Part shown: piece after piece, positions 36,923 to 45,115 of the stretch
How positions within the stretch are numbered: position 1 is the first letter of the stretch
Layout: each line of letters begins with the position of its first letter
Position numbers and translations under genes: made by a program
Source of the DNA: Mycolicibacter virginiensis
GTDB lineage: Bacteria; Actinomycetota; Actinomycetes; Mycobacteriales; Mycobacteriaceae
Assembly: GCF_022374935.2 (NCBI RefSeq)
Contig: NZ_CP092430.2
Location: 4,216,001-4,280,000 of the forward strand
Direction of reading: 5' to 3'
DNA length: 64,000 nt
Notes under the pieces: model-generated
What the model was told of the DNA's origin: nothing
Seen by the model: the letters and a program-made list of their open reading frames with translations, nothing else
Database searches by the model: none

Positions 36923-38095
36923 GTGAGCACTGACAACGCCGAGGTCGGCGTCCGCCACATCGATACCGGAACACTGCCGGACCGCTATGCGCGTGGCTGG
37001 CACTGCCTGGGCCCGGTGAAGGACTTCCAGGACGGCAAGCCGCACTCCATTCACGCGTTCGGCGCCAAGCTGGTGGTTTTCGCCGACTCACAGGGCGAGC
37101 TGCACGTGCTCGACGCCTACTGCCGCCACATGGGCGGGGACCTGAGCCGCGGTGAGATCAAGGGCGACGAGGTCGCCTGCCCGTTCCATGACTGGCGCTG
37201 GGGCGGCGACGGGCGCTGCAAGCTGGTGCCCTACTCCAAGCGGACCCCGCGCGTTGCGCGCACCCAGTCCTTCCCGACCGATGTGCGCGGCGGGCTGCTG
37301 TTCATGTACAACGACCCGGAGGGCAACCCGCCGCCGGACGAGGTGCGAATCCCGGAGATCCCCGAGTGGTCCAGCGGCGAGTGGACCGACTGGCGCTGGA
37401 ACTCGATGGTGATCGACTCCAACTGCCGCGACATCATCGACAACGTCACCGACTTCGCACACTTCTTCTACATCCACTACGGGCTGCCCACCTCCTTCAA
37501 GAACGTCTTCGAGGGCCACATCGCCTCGCAGTACCTGCACAACGTCGGGCGCTCCGACGTGCCCGGCCTGGGCACCAGCTACGGCGGTTCGGAATTGGAC
37601 TCCGAGGCCTCCTACTTCGGTCCGTCGTTCATGATCAACTGGCTGCACAACAGCTACGGCGGTTTCAAGGCCGAGTCGATCCTGATCAACTGCCACTACC
37701 CGATCAGCCAGGACCAGTTCCGGCTGATGTGGGGCGTCATCGTGCAGAAGCCCAAGGGCCTCGACGACGCGACCACCGAGAAGATCGCCGACGCCATGAC
37801 CGACGGCGTCAGCAAGGGCTTCCTGCAGGACGTCGAGATCTGGACACACAAGAGCCGGATCGAGAACCCGCTGCTGGTCGAGGAAGACGGTGCGGTCTAC
37901 CAGCTGCGCCGGTGGTACTCGCAGTTCTACGTCGACGCTGCCGACGTCACCTCGGAGATGACCGATCGCTACGAGATCGAGATCGACGCGACGGTGGCCA
38001 ACGAGAAGTGGAACGCGGAGGTCGCCGAGAACCTGCGGGTGCAGGAAGAGGAAGCGAAAGCCGCAAAGGCTTCCGAAACCGTTAACGCAGAGTAG
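36923..38095 (+). CDS. kshA: KshA, 3-ketosteroid 9-alpha-hydroxylase oxygenase
   Basis: 390 residues, GTG with TTGGAGG upstream. Rieske non-haem iron oxygenase: [2Fe-2S] ligands Cys67-x-His69 (YCRHMG) and Cys86-xx-His89 (CPFHDW); mononuclear iron site in NVTDFAHFFYIHYG. It hydroxylates C9 of 1,4-androstadiene-3,17-dione or its CoA-linked form, which together with KstD causes spontaneous opening of ring B. The reductase KshB is not in this window. Syntenic with Rv3526 and followed after ten bases by a small conserved gene. Confidence 0.96.
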   Translation: MSTDNAEVGVRHIDTGTLPDRYARGWHCLGPVKDFQDGKPHSIHAFGAKLVVFADSQGELHVLDAYCRHMGGDLSRGEIKGDEVACPFHDWRWGGDGRCKLVPYSKRTPRVARTQSFPTDVRGGLLFMYNDPEGNPPPDEVRIPEIPEWSSGEWTDWRWNSMVIDSNCRDIIDNVTDFAHFFYIHYGLPTSFKNVFEGHIASQYLHNVGRSDVPGLGTSYGGSELDSEASYFGPSFMINWLHNSYGGFKAESILINCHYPISQDQFRLMWGVIVQKPKGLDDATTEKIADAMTDGVSKGFLQDVEIWTHKSRIENPLLVEEDGAVYQLRRWYSQFYVDAADVTSEMTDRYEIEIDATVANEKWNAEVAENLRVQEEEAKAAKASETVNAE

Positions 38096-38105
38096 GACTG
38101 GCGCC

Positions 38106-38573
38106 ATGGCCCGCGAGGTTCCCGACGCCGGCGAGCTGGCCCGGTCCATGCTGATGTTCTACGGCCCGCACGACGATCACGGCGAGCACGGCGACTCCGA
38201 TGACGACGGGCCCGACACCCGCTACTCACGGCAACCGCTGTTTCCGGTCGATCCGGAGCGCTACGAGGCGATTCGTGCTGCGACCGAACGGGATACCGAC
38301 CGCTACCTGCATTCGGGTCTGATGCCGGTGGAATGCCGGCACTGCACCGCCACCGTCGAGGTAAAGAAGCTGGGGCCCGGATACACCTCGGTGCAATGGA
38401 ATTCGGCAGCGGTGAAGCAGTGCGCCCATTTCGCCGCCGAACGCGAGGCCGGCCACGGCAGCAGCCGTAGCCGGGGGTGCCCGAAGCTGTCGAAGAGCAT
38501 TGCGCACGCGGTTGCCGAGGGCCATCTGGAGGAGCGGTCCAGCGCTCCCCCGCCCGGCGACGGCATCGACTGA
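38106..38573 (+). CDS. Conserved Cys/His-rich protein after kshA (Rv3527-like)
   Basis: 155 residues, ATG, ten bases after the kshA stop. N-terminal acidic and His-rich stretch (GPHDDHGEHGDSDDDGPD, about 20-37), then a domain with VECRHCTATVEVKKLGPGYTS, KQCAHFAAE and SRGCPKLS: four Cys with interspersed His that could hold a metal. Mtb has Rv3527 at this position, function unknown. Tight coupling to kshA suggests a role with the hydroxylase, for example cluster assembly or substrate handling, but this is only an inference from position. Confidence 0.8.
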   Translation: MAREVPDAGELARSMLMFYGPHDDHGEHGDSDDDGPDTRYSRQPLFPVDPERYEAIRAATERDTDRYLHSGLMPVECRHCTATVEVKKLGPGYTSVQWNSAAVKQCAHFAAEREAGHGSSRSRGCPKLSKSIAHAVAEGHLEERSSAPPPGDGID

Positions 38574-38575
38574 GC

Positions 38576-38620
38576 TACGCGAAAGCCCCCTCCGACGGCA
38601 TCGGAGGGGGCTTTCGCGTA
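38576..38620. terminator. Perfect 20-bp hairpin, two-way terminator
   Basis: TACGCGAAAGCCCCCTCCGA pairs perfectly with TCGGAGGGGGCTTTCGCGTA around the loop CGGCA. It lies between convergent genes ending at 38573 (+) and 38629 (-). The core GCGAAAGCCCCC recurs in the terminator at 55811. Confidence 0.85.
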
Positions 38621-38628
38621 GGCCCGTC

Positions 38629-39774
38629 TCACAGGCCGGCGAAGCGCTCCCGGACCTGCTCGGCGGTCAATCCATAGTCGGCCAGGGAGTACTCGTGCTT
38701 CGGTGCGCGCGGGCCGGTCTTGCTCGCGGCGTAGTCGTCGGCCATGGCCTGGCGTGCCTCGTCGGAGAGCGGCAAGCCGAAGCGTTCGTAGATACTCGCG
38801 GCGGTGGCCAGCGGGTCGGCGACGAACTCCTTGTAATCGATATCGCAGAACTGCGCCTGGTCATAGTGGGCGCGTTGAGTGTTGAACAGCTCCAGACCGC
38901 GAGCCCAGGTCTCCATCTCGTCGGCGCCGATCCGGGCGCCCACGAAGGTGTTCGACTGGCCTTCGGTGGTGTGCCGGGCCAGCGAACACATCGACGCCAT
39001 GATGGTCTCGGCTGGCCGATGGCACTGCACGATAAGCGCATCGGGGTAAACCGCCATGATCGCGTCCAGCGCGAACAGGTGACTGGGGTTCTTGAGCACC
39101 CAGCGCTTGCCCGGGTCGTTGAGCCCGATCAGTTGCAGGTTTCGGCGGTGCCGTTGGTACGACGGGATCCAGTCCTGTTCGGAGAGCCAGCGCGAGTAGC
39201 TCGGCAGGTGCGCCAGGGTCTCGTACGACACCGAGTGCAGCGACTGGCGCAGCAGCTGCCAGCACTCTTCCAAGCCGTCGGCGGTCATGAAGTGCAGCCC
39301 GGTGTAGTCCGGATTCTCGTCATGGTGCCGGGCGAACTGGTCCTGCATCTGGGTGAAAACCGGGTTGCTGTCCCAGGTTTCGCGTGGCGGCCGCGGCTGC
39401 GGGAACTCTGCCAGCCACATCTCCAACCCCTGGTGCACCGGGTCGGCGCCCAGCAGCCGGTGCAACGCGGTGGTTCCGGTGCGGGGCAGCCCGGTGACGA
39501 AGATCGGCCGCTCGATGCCGACCTGGGTGTACTCGGGGTTCGCATTCCAGCCGGCCTGCGACAGCAACCGGGCCACCAGCGCACTACGCAGGAAGAACCG
39601 ATTCATCTTGCTGCCCAGCTCGGTGAGGTCGGCCTCGGTCTGATACGAGTCCAGCAGCACGCCGAGCGCTTCGCGGTAGTTGTCGTCGTCGGGGCCGAAG
39701 TCGTCCAGACCCACCATCTTGATGGCCGAGGCGTGCAGATCCTCGACGGTGCCGACGTTCGTACGAGCGGTCAT
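38629..39774 (-). CDS. Sulfotransferase-family protein (Rv3529c-like)
   Basis: 381 residues, ATG overlapping the last base of the upstream SDR stop. The N-terminal PAPS-binding loop IFVTGLPRTGTTALHRLL (about 89-106) and the later VLKNPSHLFALDAIMAVYPD with QCHRPAETIMAS (3'-phosphate binding region) are features of the sulfotransferase family. The acceptor is unknown; a sterol or a lipid alcohol is possible given the location. Syntenic with Rv3529c. Last gene of a three-gene minus-strand operon (40559-38629). Confidence 0.88.
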   Translation of the reverse strand: MTARTNVGTVEDLHASAIKMVGLDDFGPDDDNYREALGVLLDSYQTEADLTELGSKMNRFFLRSALVARLLSQAGWNANPEYTQVGIERPIFVTGLPRTGTTALHRLLGADPVHQGLEMWLAEFPQPRPPRETWDSNPVFTQMQDQFARHHDENPDYTGLHFMTADGLEECWQLLRQSLHSVSYETLAHLPSYSRWLSEQDWIPSYQRHRRNLQLIGLNDPGKRWVLKNPSHLFALDAIMAVYPDALIVQCHRPAETIMASMCSLARHTTEGQSNTFVGARIGADEMETWARGLELFNTQRAHYDQAQFCDIDYKEFVADPLATAASIYERFGLPLSDEARQAMADDYAASKTGPRAPKHEYSLADYGLTAEQVRERFAGL

Positions 39775-40556
39775 CAGTTGTGGTACTCCCCGCAGTTGAC
39801 GTCGATGACCTGGCCGCTGATGCCACTGGCCAGATCGCTGGCCAAGAACAGCACCGCGGAGGCCACCTCGTCCTCGGTGGGCAGCCGCCTCAGGTCGGAG
39901 TTCGCGGCGGTGGCCGCATAGATCTGCTCGACGGTGGTGCCGTACTTGCCGGCCTGGTGGGCGAAGTAGCTCTGCAAAGTGTCGCCCCAGATGTATCCGG
40001 GTGCAACGGAGTTGACGCGGATGCCCTGCTCGCCCAGTTCGGATGCCAGCGACTGCGACATCGCCAGCAGCGCGGCCTTGGCCATCTTGTAGGCCCCGTA
40101 CTTGGGCTGCGAATGCCGGATCACCATCGAGTTCAGGTTGACGATCGAGCCGTTAGCTGCGGCCAGCGCCGGCGTGAAGCCCTGGGTCAGGCGCAGCGCG
40201 CCGAGCCCGCTGAGCTCGATGGCGTCGCGGATGTGCTGAAACGTGGTCTGCGCCAATGGCTTCATCGATGGCACCCGGAAGGCGTTGTTGATCAACACGT
40301 CGATGTGGTCGAACTCGGCCGAGGCGGCCTCCACCAGGTGCGCTACCTGGTCGTCCTCGGTGATGTCGGCCGGGACCACCAGGGCGCGACGCCCGGCGGC
40401 CCTGACTTGCTTGGCCACCTCTTCCAGGCGATCGGCGCTGCGCGCGACCAGCACCAGATCGGCGCCCTCGGCCGCGAACCGATTGGCCATCGTGCTGCCG
40501 AGCCCCGGCCCGACACCGCTGATCACCACGACTTTGCCGTTGAGCAATCCGGTCAT
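39774..40556 (-). CDS. Short-chain dehydrogenase/reductase (Rv3530c-like)
   Basis: 260 residues, ATG. Classical SDR with GVGPGLG (about residues 14-20), NNAF in place of NNAG (about 90-93), catalytic Ser near LNSMVI and YGAYKMAK (Tyr and Lys four apart), and C-terminal SGISGQVIDVNCG. It lies two bases after the gene at 40559 and overlaps the sulfotransferase gene, so the three are co-translated. Substrate unknown; a steroid or hydroxyacyl-CoA alcohol is plausible. Syntenic with Rv3530c. Confidence 0.88.
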   Translation of the reverse strand: MTGLLNGKVVVISGVGPGLGSTMANRFAAEGADLVLVARSADRLEEVAKQVRAAGRRALVVPADITEDDQVAHLVEAASAEFDHIDVLINNAFRVPSMKPLAQTTFQHIRDAIELSGLGALRLTQGFTPALAAANGSIVNLNSMVIRHSQPKYGAYKMAKAALLAMSQSLASELGEQGIRVNSVAPGYIWGDTLQSYFAHQAGKYGTTVEQIYAATAANSDLRRLPTEDEVASAVLFLASDLASGISGQVIDVNCGEYHN

Positions 40557-40558
40557 CT

Positions 40559-41686
40559 CTACCCCAGCATCCTGTTAGCGATTTGCCGCTGCCGCAGCGC
40601 GATACGCGCTCGCCAGTCCTCTTGTGAAATTTTGTTGTGCTCGTAGAACGGCAGCGCCGCCGCAACGTTGTCCACGTCGATCAGCTCCACGGTCGGGCCG
40701 TCGGCCTCGGTCAGTTGCCGCGACACCCGCTGCCAGCGGAACTGCAGGAAGCCGCGCCGATGACCCAGGGTCTCGACCCAGTTGGTGACCCCGGGATCGG
40801 TGTCGGAGACCACGATCCGGATCTTGCCGTCCGGATCGGCTTGCGCCTGAGTGCCGTTCAGCGAGGTCTGGTGGTTGATGTAATCCAGCGAGATGTACCA
40901 CAGGCTGCCCAGCTGGAACCCCAGGTACGGCGCATCCGACACCGGCAGGGTGATGACCAGGGCCTGCCCGGGTTCCAGGTCGTAGTGCCCGGCCGACGAG
41001 TACTGAGTGGCCAGACCGCCCGGCGTGAGGCGCGGCGCCACCATGGTGTTGACCGGGAGGTTGAGGTAGAACCACTGGGGGAAGGCCAACCAGGTCTTGA
41101 TGCGGTTGATCAGCTGCTTTCCCGCTGCCGCATAACGCTTCTCGATGAGCCGCGGGGTCAACACCGGCGGGGCGGTGCCTTCGGTGTCGGTCCGGGCGAT
41201 CGAGAGGGTTCCGCGCTGAGCGGACCAGTCGTTGTAGACCTCGCGGATCACCAGTTGCGCCGGCTTCGTCGGCTGGAAGCGCCAGGTGAAGGTGCCGTCG
41301 GCGGCAACGTCGAGTTCGCGGTCGTCGAAGGCGGCCTCACTGGCAGGGACGTTGTCGTCGGTGTATTCGCCGCCGAGCAACTGGAAACTGAGGTCGGTCG
41401 TGGTTCCCCGGGTGCCCTGCACGATGTAGTCGTTGCCGGGACGCACGACGGTGCCGAAGTACAGCGTGTCGGGGTTGTCCAGGCCCATCTTGGTGAACGG
41501 CCCGGTGCCCGACAGCAAGAACGGATGGTCGCGCTCGCTGTTGAAGGCAGCGTGTACGCACGCCTCAACGCCGCCGGCCAGGTACTGCAGGCCCTCGAGC
41601 AGATCGGCCTCGGTCTCGATGTGCGGGGCGGCGGCGACCAGCTTCTCCGCCTCGGCGATCGCGGCCGAAAGGGGTTCGGAGTACAT
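40559..41686 (-). CDS. DUF1214-type conserved protein (Rv3531c-like)
   Basis: 375 residues, ATG. No signal peptide or membrane segment is evident. The central and C-terminal regions (LNLPVNTMVAPRLTPGG, EPGQALVITLPVSDAPYLGF, RIVVSDTDPGVTNWVETLGH) fit DUF1214, a beta-rich domain of unknown reaction often found with DUF1254. The length equals that remembered for Mtb Rv3531c. First gene of the three-gene operon; its upstream region has no KstR box but holds inverted repeats that may bind the divergent IclR regulator. Confidence 0.8.
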   Translation of the reverse strand: MYSEPLSAAIAEAEKLVAAAPHIETEADLLEGLQYLAGGVEACVHAAFNSERDHPFLLSGTGPFTKMGLDNPDTLYFGTVVRPGNDYIVQGTRGTTTDLSFQLLGGEYTDDNVPASEAAFDDRELDVAADGTFTWRFQPTKPAQLVIREVYNDWSAQRGTLSIARTDTEGTAPPVLTPRLIEKRYAAAGKQLINRIKTWLAFPQWFYLNLPVNTMVAPRLTPGGLATQYSSAGHYDLEPGQALVITLPVSDAPYLGFQLGSLWYISLDYINHQTSLNGTQAQADPDGKIRIVVSDTDPGVTNWVETLGHRRGFLQFRWQRVSRQLTEADGPTVELIDVDNVAAALPFYEHNKISQEDWRARIALRQRQIANRMLG

Positions 41687-41714
41687 CGCTGCAACACCTC
41701 ACAGATCGTCGATT

Positions 41715-41752
41715 GGTTCAATATTGGACCGAGATGGTAGATATCTCGAACC
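41715..41752. promoter_or_regulatory. Inverted repeats, likely IclR-family operator
   Basis: GGTTCAATATTGGACC (41715-41730) is a palindrome at 14 of 16 positions. It abuts CGAGAT-GGTAGAT-ATCTCG (41730-41748, perfect 6-bp arms). GGTTC at 41715 also pairs with GAACC at 41748-41752. All lie in the 96-bp divergent spacer next to an iclR-type gene. Confidence 0.5.
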
Positions 41753-41782
41753 GACTTTAGACGGTCGCGGTAGCATGCTGCA

Positions 41783-42718
41783 ATGGCTGTGCCTGAACAA
41801 GCGGCGCCCCAACGAGTTGTGCGGTCGTCCCCGCCGACCGAGCGGGTGGTGACGATCCTGGACTTTCTGGCCCGCCACCCCGACCAGAGCTTCGGGTTGT
41901 CCGAATTGGCCCGGCGCACCGAGCTGTCCAAGCCGACCTGCCTGGGCATCGCCAACGCCCTGGCCGACGCGGGTTACCTGACACGAGACGACCCCCACAA
42001 GACCTACCGGCTCGGGCCGGGCCTGATCTCGCTCGGTCGCGCGGCCCAACAGGCGCTGCGGGTCGGCCCCGAGGCACGCGAGCAACTGCAGCGGCTGTCC
42101 GCGGATTTCGCCACCTCCGCGGCGCTGAGCGCGGTGGTCGACGACCGCATCACGGTGCTGGAGCTGGTGGCGGCGCCCAACGCGCACCTGGGAGTCCAAG
42201 CCGGCCAGAGTTATCCCTTCGCCCCGCCGGTCGGGCTGATGTTCGTGCTCTGGGACGACCACGCCCTGCGGGACTGGCTGGCCCGCCAGCCCACCATCCC
42301 GCTGCGATCGGAGAGCGAACGACTGCAACGCGTCGTCGACGAATGCCGCGCCGACGGCTACCTGGTCGAGCGTCTGACACCCGGCGGCCAACGGCTCTAC
42401 GGGTTGATGGCGGGCCTGTCCAGCGATCTGCCCGACGAGCTGCGGGCCCTGCTCGGTGAGCTGGTCTCCGACATCGGCGAGCGGGTGTATCTGCGTGGCG
42501 AAGCCGGCAGCCGGGGCCGCCACGACATCAGCGTGATCTCCGCGCCGGTCTACGACCACCATCAACGCCAGGCAATGGTGGTGTCGCTGCACGCCCAGCG
42601 CGCACTGACCGACTCCGAGATCACCAAGTGGGCGCGCGGACTGTTGCGGACCGCAGAGGCCCTCACCGCGCAACTCGGCGGAAGTAAGCCCGCCTGGCTG
42701 TTAGGTTCGGCGACATGA
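41783..42718 (+). CDS. IclR-family transcriptional regulator
   Basis: 311 residues, ATG. N-terminal winged helix-turn-helix (about residues 18-80; FGLSELARRTELSKPTCLGIANAL is the recognition region) and a C-terminal ligand-binding domain (about 95-290, with LELVAAPNAHLGVQAGQSYP and CRADGYLVERLT). IclR proteins sense small aromatic or aliphatic acids and repress or activate a linked operon. It is followed by three tightly spaced genes and faces the 40559 operon, the most likely targets. It is absent from the Mtb locus. Confidence 0.88.
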   Translation: MAVPEQAAPQRVVRSSPPTERVVTILDFLARHPDQSFGLSELARRTELSKPTCLGIANALADAGYLTRDDPHKTYRLGPGLISLGRAAQQALRVGPEAREQLQRLSADFATSAALSAVVDDRITVLELVAAPNAHLGVQAGQSYPFAPPVGLMFVLWDDHALRDWLARQPTIPLRSESERLQRVVDECRADGYLVERLTPGGQRLYGLMAGLSSDLPDELRALLGELVSDIGERVYLRGEAGSRGRHDISVISAPVYDHHQRQAMVVSLHAQRALTDSEITKWARGLLRTAEALTAQLGGSKPAWLLGSAT

Positions 42719-43182
42719 CCGCGCTGGTCTTGTCGGCCGCTTCGCGACTGGAGTTGTCCGAGCTCGTGCACCGCTACGCCGGCTATGTCGACGCGCGACG
42801 ATTCGACGAGCTAGCCGAATTGTTCACCGCCGACGCCGAACTCGTGCTGCCGGATCCGCCGGATCACCTGGAGCCATGCGTGCGCCACCACGGCCACGCC
42901 GGCGTGCGGGACGCAATGTCAGCACTGGCCGGCCTGACCCGCACCCAGCACGGCATCCTCGGCGAGGTCTACACCGCCGCGACCTCGACTGACGTCGCGA
43001 CCGGAGAGATCACCGGGGTGGCGCATCATTGGATCGAGCACGACGGCAAGCTCACCGACCACGTCTGGTACCTGCGCTACCGCGACGCCTATCACCGCCT
43101 CGAGCAAGGCTGGCGAATCGCCCAGCGGCAGTTGACCATCGACGCGATCGAGTCGCGACCGCCCCGGCAGGTGCGCTCATGA
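42715..43182 (+). CDS. SnoaL-like / NTF2-fold protein of the IclR operon
   Basis: 155 residues, ATG in a four-base ATGA overlap with the regulator. The N-terminal helix (ELVHRYAGYVDARRFDELAE), the following LFTADAELVLPDPP, VAHHWIEHDGKLTDHVWYLRYRD and WRIAQRQLTIDAI form the SnoaL-like fold seen in dehydratases, isomerases and ring-hydroxylating dioxygenase small subunits. His residues in VAHHWIEH might be catalytic. The substrate is not known. It overlaps the next gene by four bases. Confidence 0.8.
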   Translation: MTALVLSAASRLELSELVHRYAGYVDARRFDELAELFTADAELVLPDPPDHLEPCVRHHGHAGVRDAMSALAGLTRTQHGILGEVYTAATSTDVATGEITGVAHHWIEHDGKLTDHVWYLRYRDAYHRLEQGWRIAQRQLTIDAIESRPPRQVRS

Positions 43183-44120
43183 CCACAGCCCAAAGGCCGC
43201 AGATTTCGTTGCAGCTGAAAACTTTCACCGATGATCCCAGCCACGACTGGGCCACCACCCTGGCCCTGGGCGCGGCGATGGACGCTGCGGGTGTCGATCG
43301 GGTGGTGGTCTCCGACCACGTGGTGTTCGGCGAGAATCCGGATGCGTACGCCGACCCGCGGCTCGGCGGGATCACCGGAGGACGCCAGCCGACCGGGCCC
43401 GACGGCCAGTGGCTGGATCCGCTGATCGTGCTCACCGCGCTGGCCGCCACCACCACCCGCATCCGGTTGGGCACTGCAGTGTTGCTGGCGGCACTGCGCC
43501 GCCCGGCGGTGCTGGCCAAAGAGCTGGCCACCCTGGATGTGCTGTCGGGAGGGCGACTGGATCTTGGCGTGGGCGTCGGCTGGCAACGCGAGGAGTACGA
43601 GGCCGCCGGACTGTCATTCGAGCGTCGCGGGCGACTCCTGGACCACACCCTGGAGGTGTGCCAGACACTGTGGACTCAGCAGCGCAGCAGCTACACGTCC
43701 CCGGAGTTGTCCTTCGAAAACATTCACCAGATGCCCAAACCCGTTGCCCCCGGCGGGGTTCCGATCTGGGTGAGCGGCACCGTCAACGACGCGGTGGCAC
43801 GCCGGCTGGCCCGGTTCGGGTCCGGCTGGATCCCGTGGGGCCCGGCAATGCGCGACCCGGCCGGGGCCATCGCGGCGATGAAGGACCGCATCGCCGCACT
43901 GGGCGGCGACCCCACCGGCCTGCAAATCCTGGGCCACGCGAGCACCGCTAAGAACCCGGACGGCTCCCTGGACACCGCGGCCACCGCGGCCACCGCGCCG
44001 GCACTGGTAGCCGCCGGTGTCACCGATGTGCGGGTCACCTGCTCGCTGCCCAAGGACATCGGCCAGGCCACCGAACTGCTCAGCGAACTCGTCTCGGCGT
44101 TCCGCGCCGCAACCGGTTAA
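43179..44120 (+). CDS. LLM-class oxidoreductase of the IclR operon
   Basis: 313 residues, ATG overlapping the previous stop (ATGA). Luciferase-like TIM barrel: DAAGVDRVVVSDHVVFGENP (about 32-51), IRLGTAVLLAALRRPAVLAKE, LDVLSGGRLDLGVGVGWQ and VPIWVSGTVNDAVARRLARF. Members use F420 or FMN to reduce or oxidise ketones and aldehydes or act as monooxygenases. Genomic partners (SnoaL-like and EthD-like proteins) suggest a short catabolic pathway; the substrate is unknown. Confidence 0.87.
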   Translation: MTTAQRPQISLQLKTFTDDPSHDWATTLALGAAMDAAGVDRVVVSDHVVFGENPDAYADPRLGGITGGRQPTGPDGQWLDPLIVLTALAATTTRIRLGTAVLLAALRRPAVLAKELATLDVLSGGRLDLGVGVGWQREEYEAAGLSFERRGRLLDHTLEVCQTLWTQQRSSYTSPELSFENIHQMPKPVAPGGVPIWVSGTVNDAVARRLARFGSGWIPWGPAMRDPAGAIAAMKDRIAALGGDPTGLQILGHASTAKNPDGSLDTAATAATAPALVAAGVTDVRVTCSLPKDIGQATELLSELVSAFRAATG

Positions 44121-44130
44121 GGAGACATCG

Positions 44131-44850
44131 ATGGAAAAGGTCATGATCGTCGCGCGCACAGCAGATTTCAGCGACCAATGGTGCCAGAATCTGCGCGGTC
44201 CGATCGCAGCGAAACTACTGGATCTGGGCCTGCCGGGCGTCGTGGTCAACGTGCGCGACGAGCAGGTGCGCGACTCCATGATGACCCTGACGACGCTGGA
44301 CCCGCCGGCGGCGGCCGTCATCAGCCTGTGGACCCAGCAGTACTACGGCGAAGCGACGCGAGCCGCCATCGCCCTGATCGAAGCCGAATCTGATTCGGCG
44401 GCAGCGTATCTGGTGACCGAATCGATGCCCATGCCGCCGCCTGACCTCGGCGAGGGCCGCCGCACCCCGGGTCTGGCCAATGTGGCGTTGCTGCGCCGGC
44501 CGGCTGATTTGGACGAGGCGACCTGGCTGCACCGCTGGCACATCGACCACACCCAGGTCGCGATCGACACCCAGGCCACCTTCGGCTACACCCAGAATGT
44601 CGTGATCCGCCCGCTCACCGAGGACGCACCCCGCATCGACGCCATTGTCGAGGAGAACTTCCCCGACGAGGCGGTGTCAGACCCGTACGCGTTCTACGGC
44701 GCGGCCGACGAAGCCGACCTCACCGATCGGGTGGGCCGGATGATCGCCAGTGTCAGCGCGTTCGGCGCGCACCTGAATATCGACACCGTACCCACCAGCC
44801 GCTATGTGTTCCGGACGCCGTTCGTCACACACACTGCTGAGACAGCGTGA
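44131..44850 (+). CDS. EthD-like dimeric alpha/beta-barrel protein
   Basis: 239 residues from the ATG at 44131 with AAGGAG upstream, ten bases after the previous stop. Two ferredoxin-like halves: residues about 1-110 and about 110-220; the second has RRPADLDEATWLHRWHIDHTQ, the EthD pattern (W-x-x-x-H). EthD-domain proteins assist oxidative degradation or act as small decarboxylases/monooxygenases. Last gene of the IclR-led operon. Its 3' end overlaps by 26 bases the convergent gene at 44825. Confidence 0.7.
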   Translation: MEKVMIVARTADFSDQWCQNLRGPIAAKLLDLGLPGVVVNVRDEQVRDSMMTLTTLDPPAAAVISLWTQQYYGEATRAAIALIEAESDSAAAYLVTESMPMPPPDLGEGRRTPGLANVALLRRPADLDEATWLHRWHIDHTQVAIDTQATFGYTQNVVIRPLTEDAPRIDAIVEENFPDEAVSDPYAFYGAADEADLTDRVGRMIASVSAFGAHLNIDTVPTSRYVFRTPFVTHTAETA

Positions 44851-45094
44851 TCAACGCCTCCCGTACATGCGGGTGCCGTTCGAGGTAGGACAGCACCGGG
44901 TTCGGGGCGCCGGGATCCTCCTGCCGTCCCTTCTCGTCTAGTTCAGCCCGGACGTCCGGATGCCGGTTCAGGTACGAGTCGATGGAGTTGCCGAAGGTCT
45001 GGTCGCATTGCTGCGGTGCGGCGTTGGCCACCGGTGTCAGTACCGCGGCCAGGCTGAGCAGGCCGACCGCGATCGCTCGAGTAATACCGCTCAT
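44825..45094 (-). CDS. Small exported hemophore-related protein
   Basis: 89 residues from the ATG at 45094 (a GTG one codon upstream is also in frame). A signal peptide (about residues 1-26, ending ANAAPQQ) leads to a short mature protein with two Cys and two copies of a His-containing helix, SYLNRHPDVRAEL and SYLERHPHVREAL. This double motif matches the mycobacterial haem-binding/hemophore-related family (Rv0203-like). Probable role: haem binding in the cell envelope. It overlaps the convergent gene at 44131 by 26 bases. Confidence 0.72.
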   Translation of the reverse strand: MSGITRAIAVGLLSLAAVLTPVANAAPQQCDQTFGNSIDSYLNRHPDVRAELDEKGRQEDPGAPNPVLSYLERHPHVREALITLSQQCV

Positions 45095-45115
45095 CACTCG
45101 ACGGTACCCGCGTTT

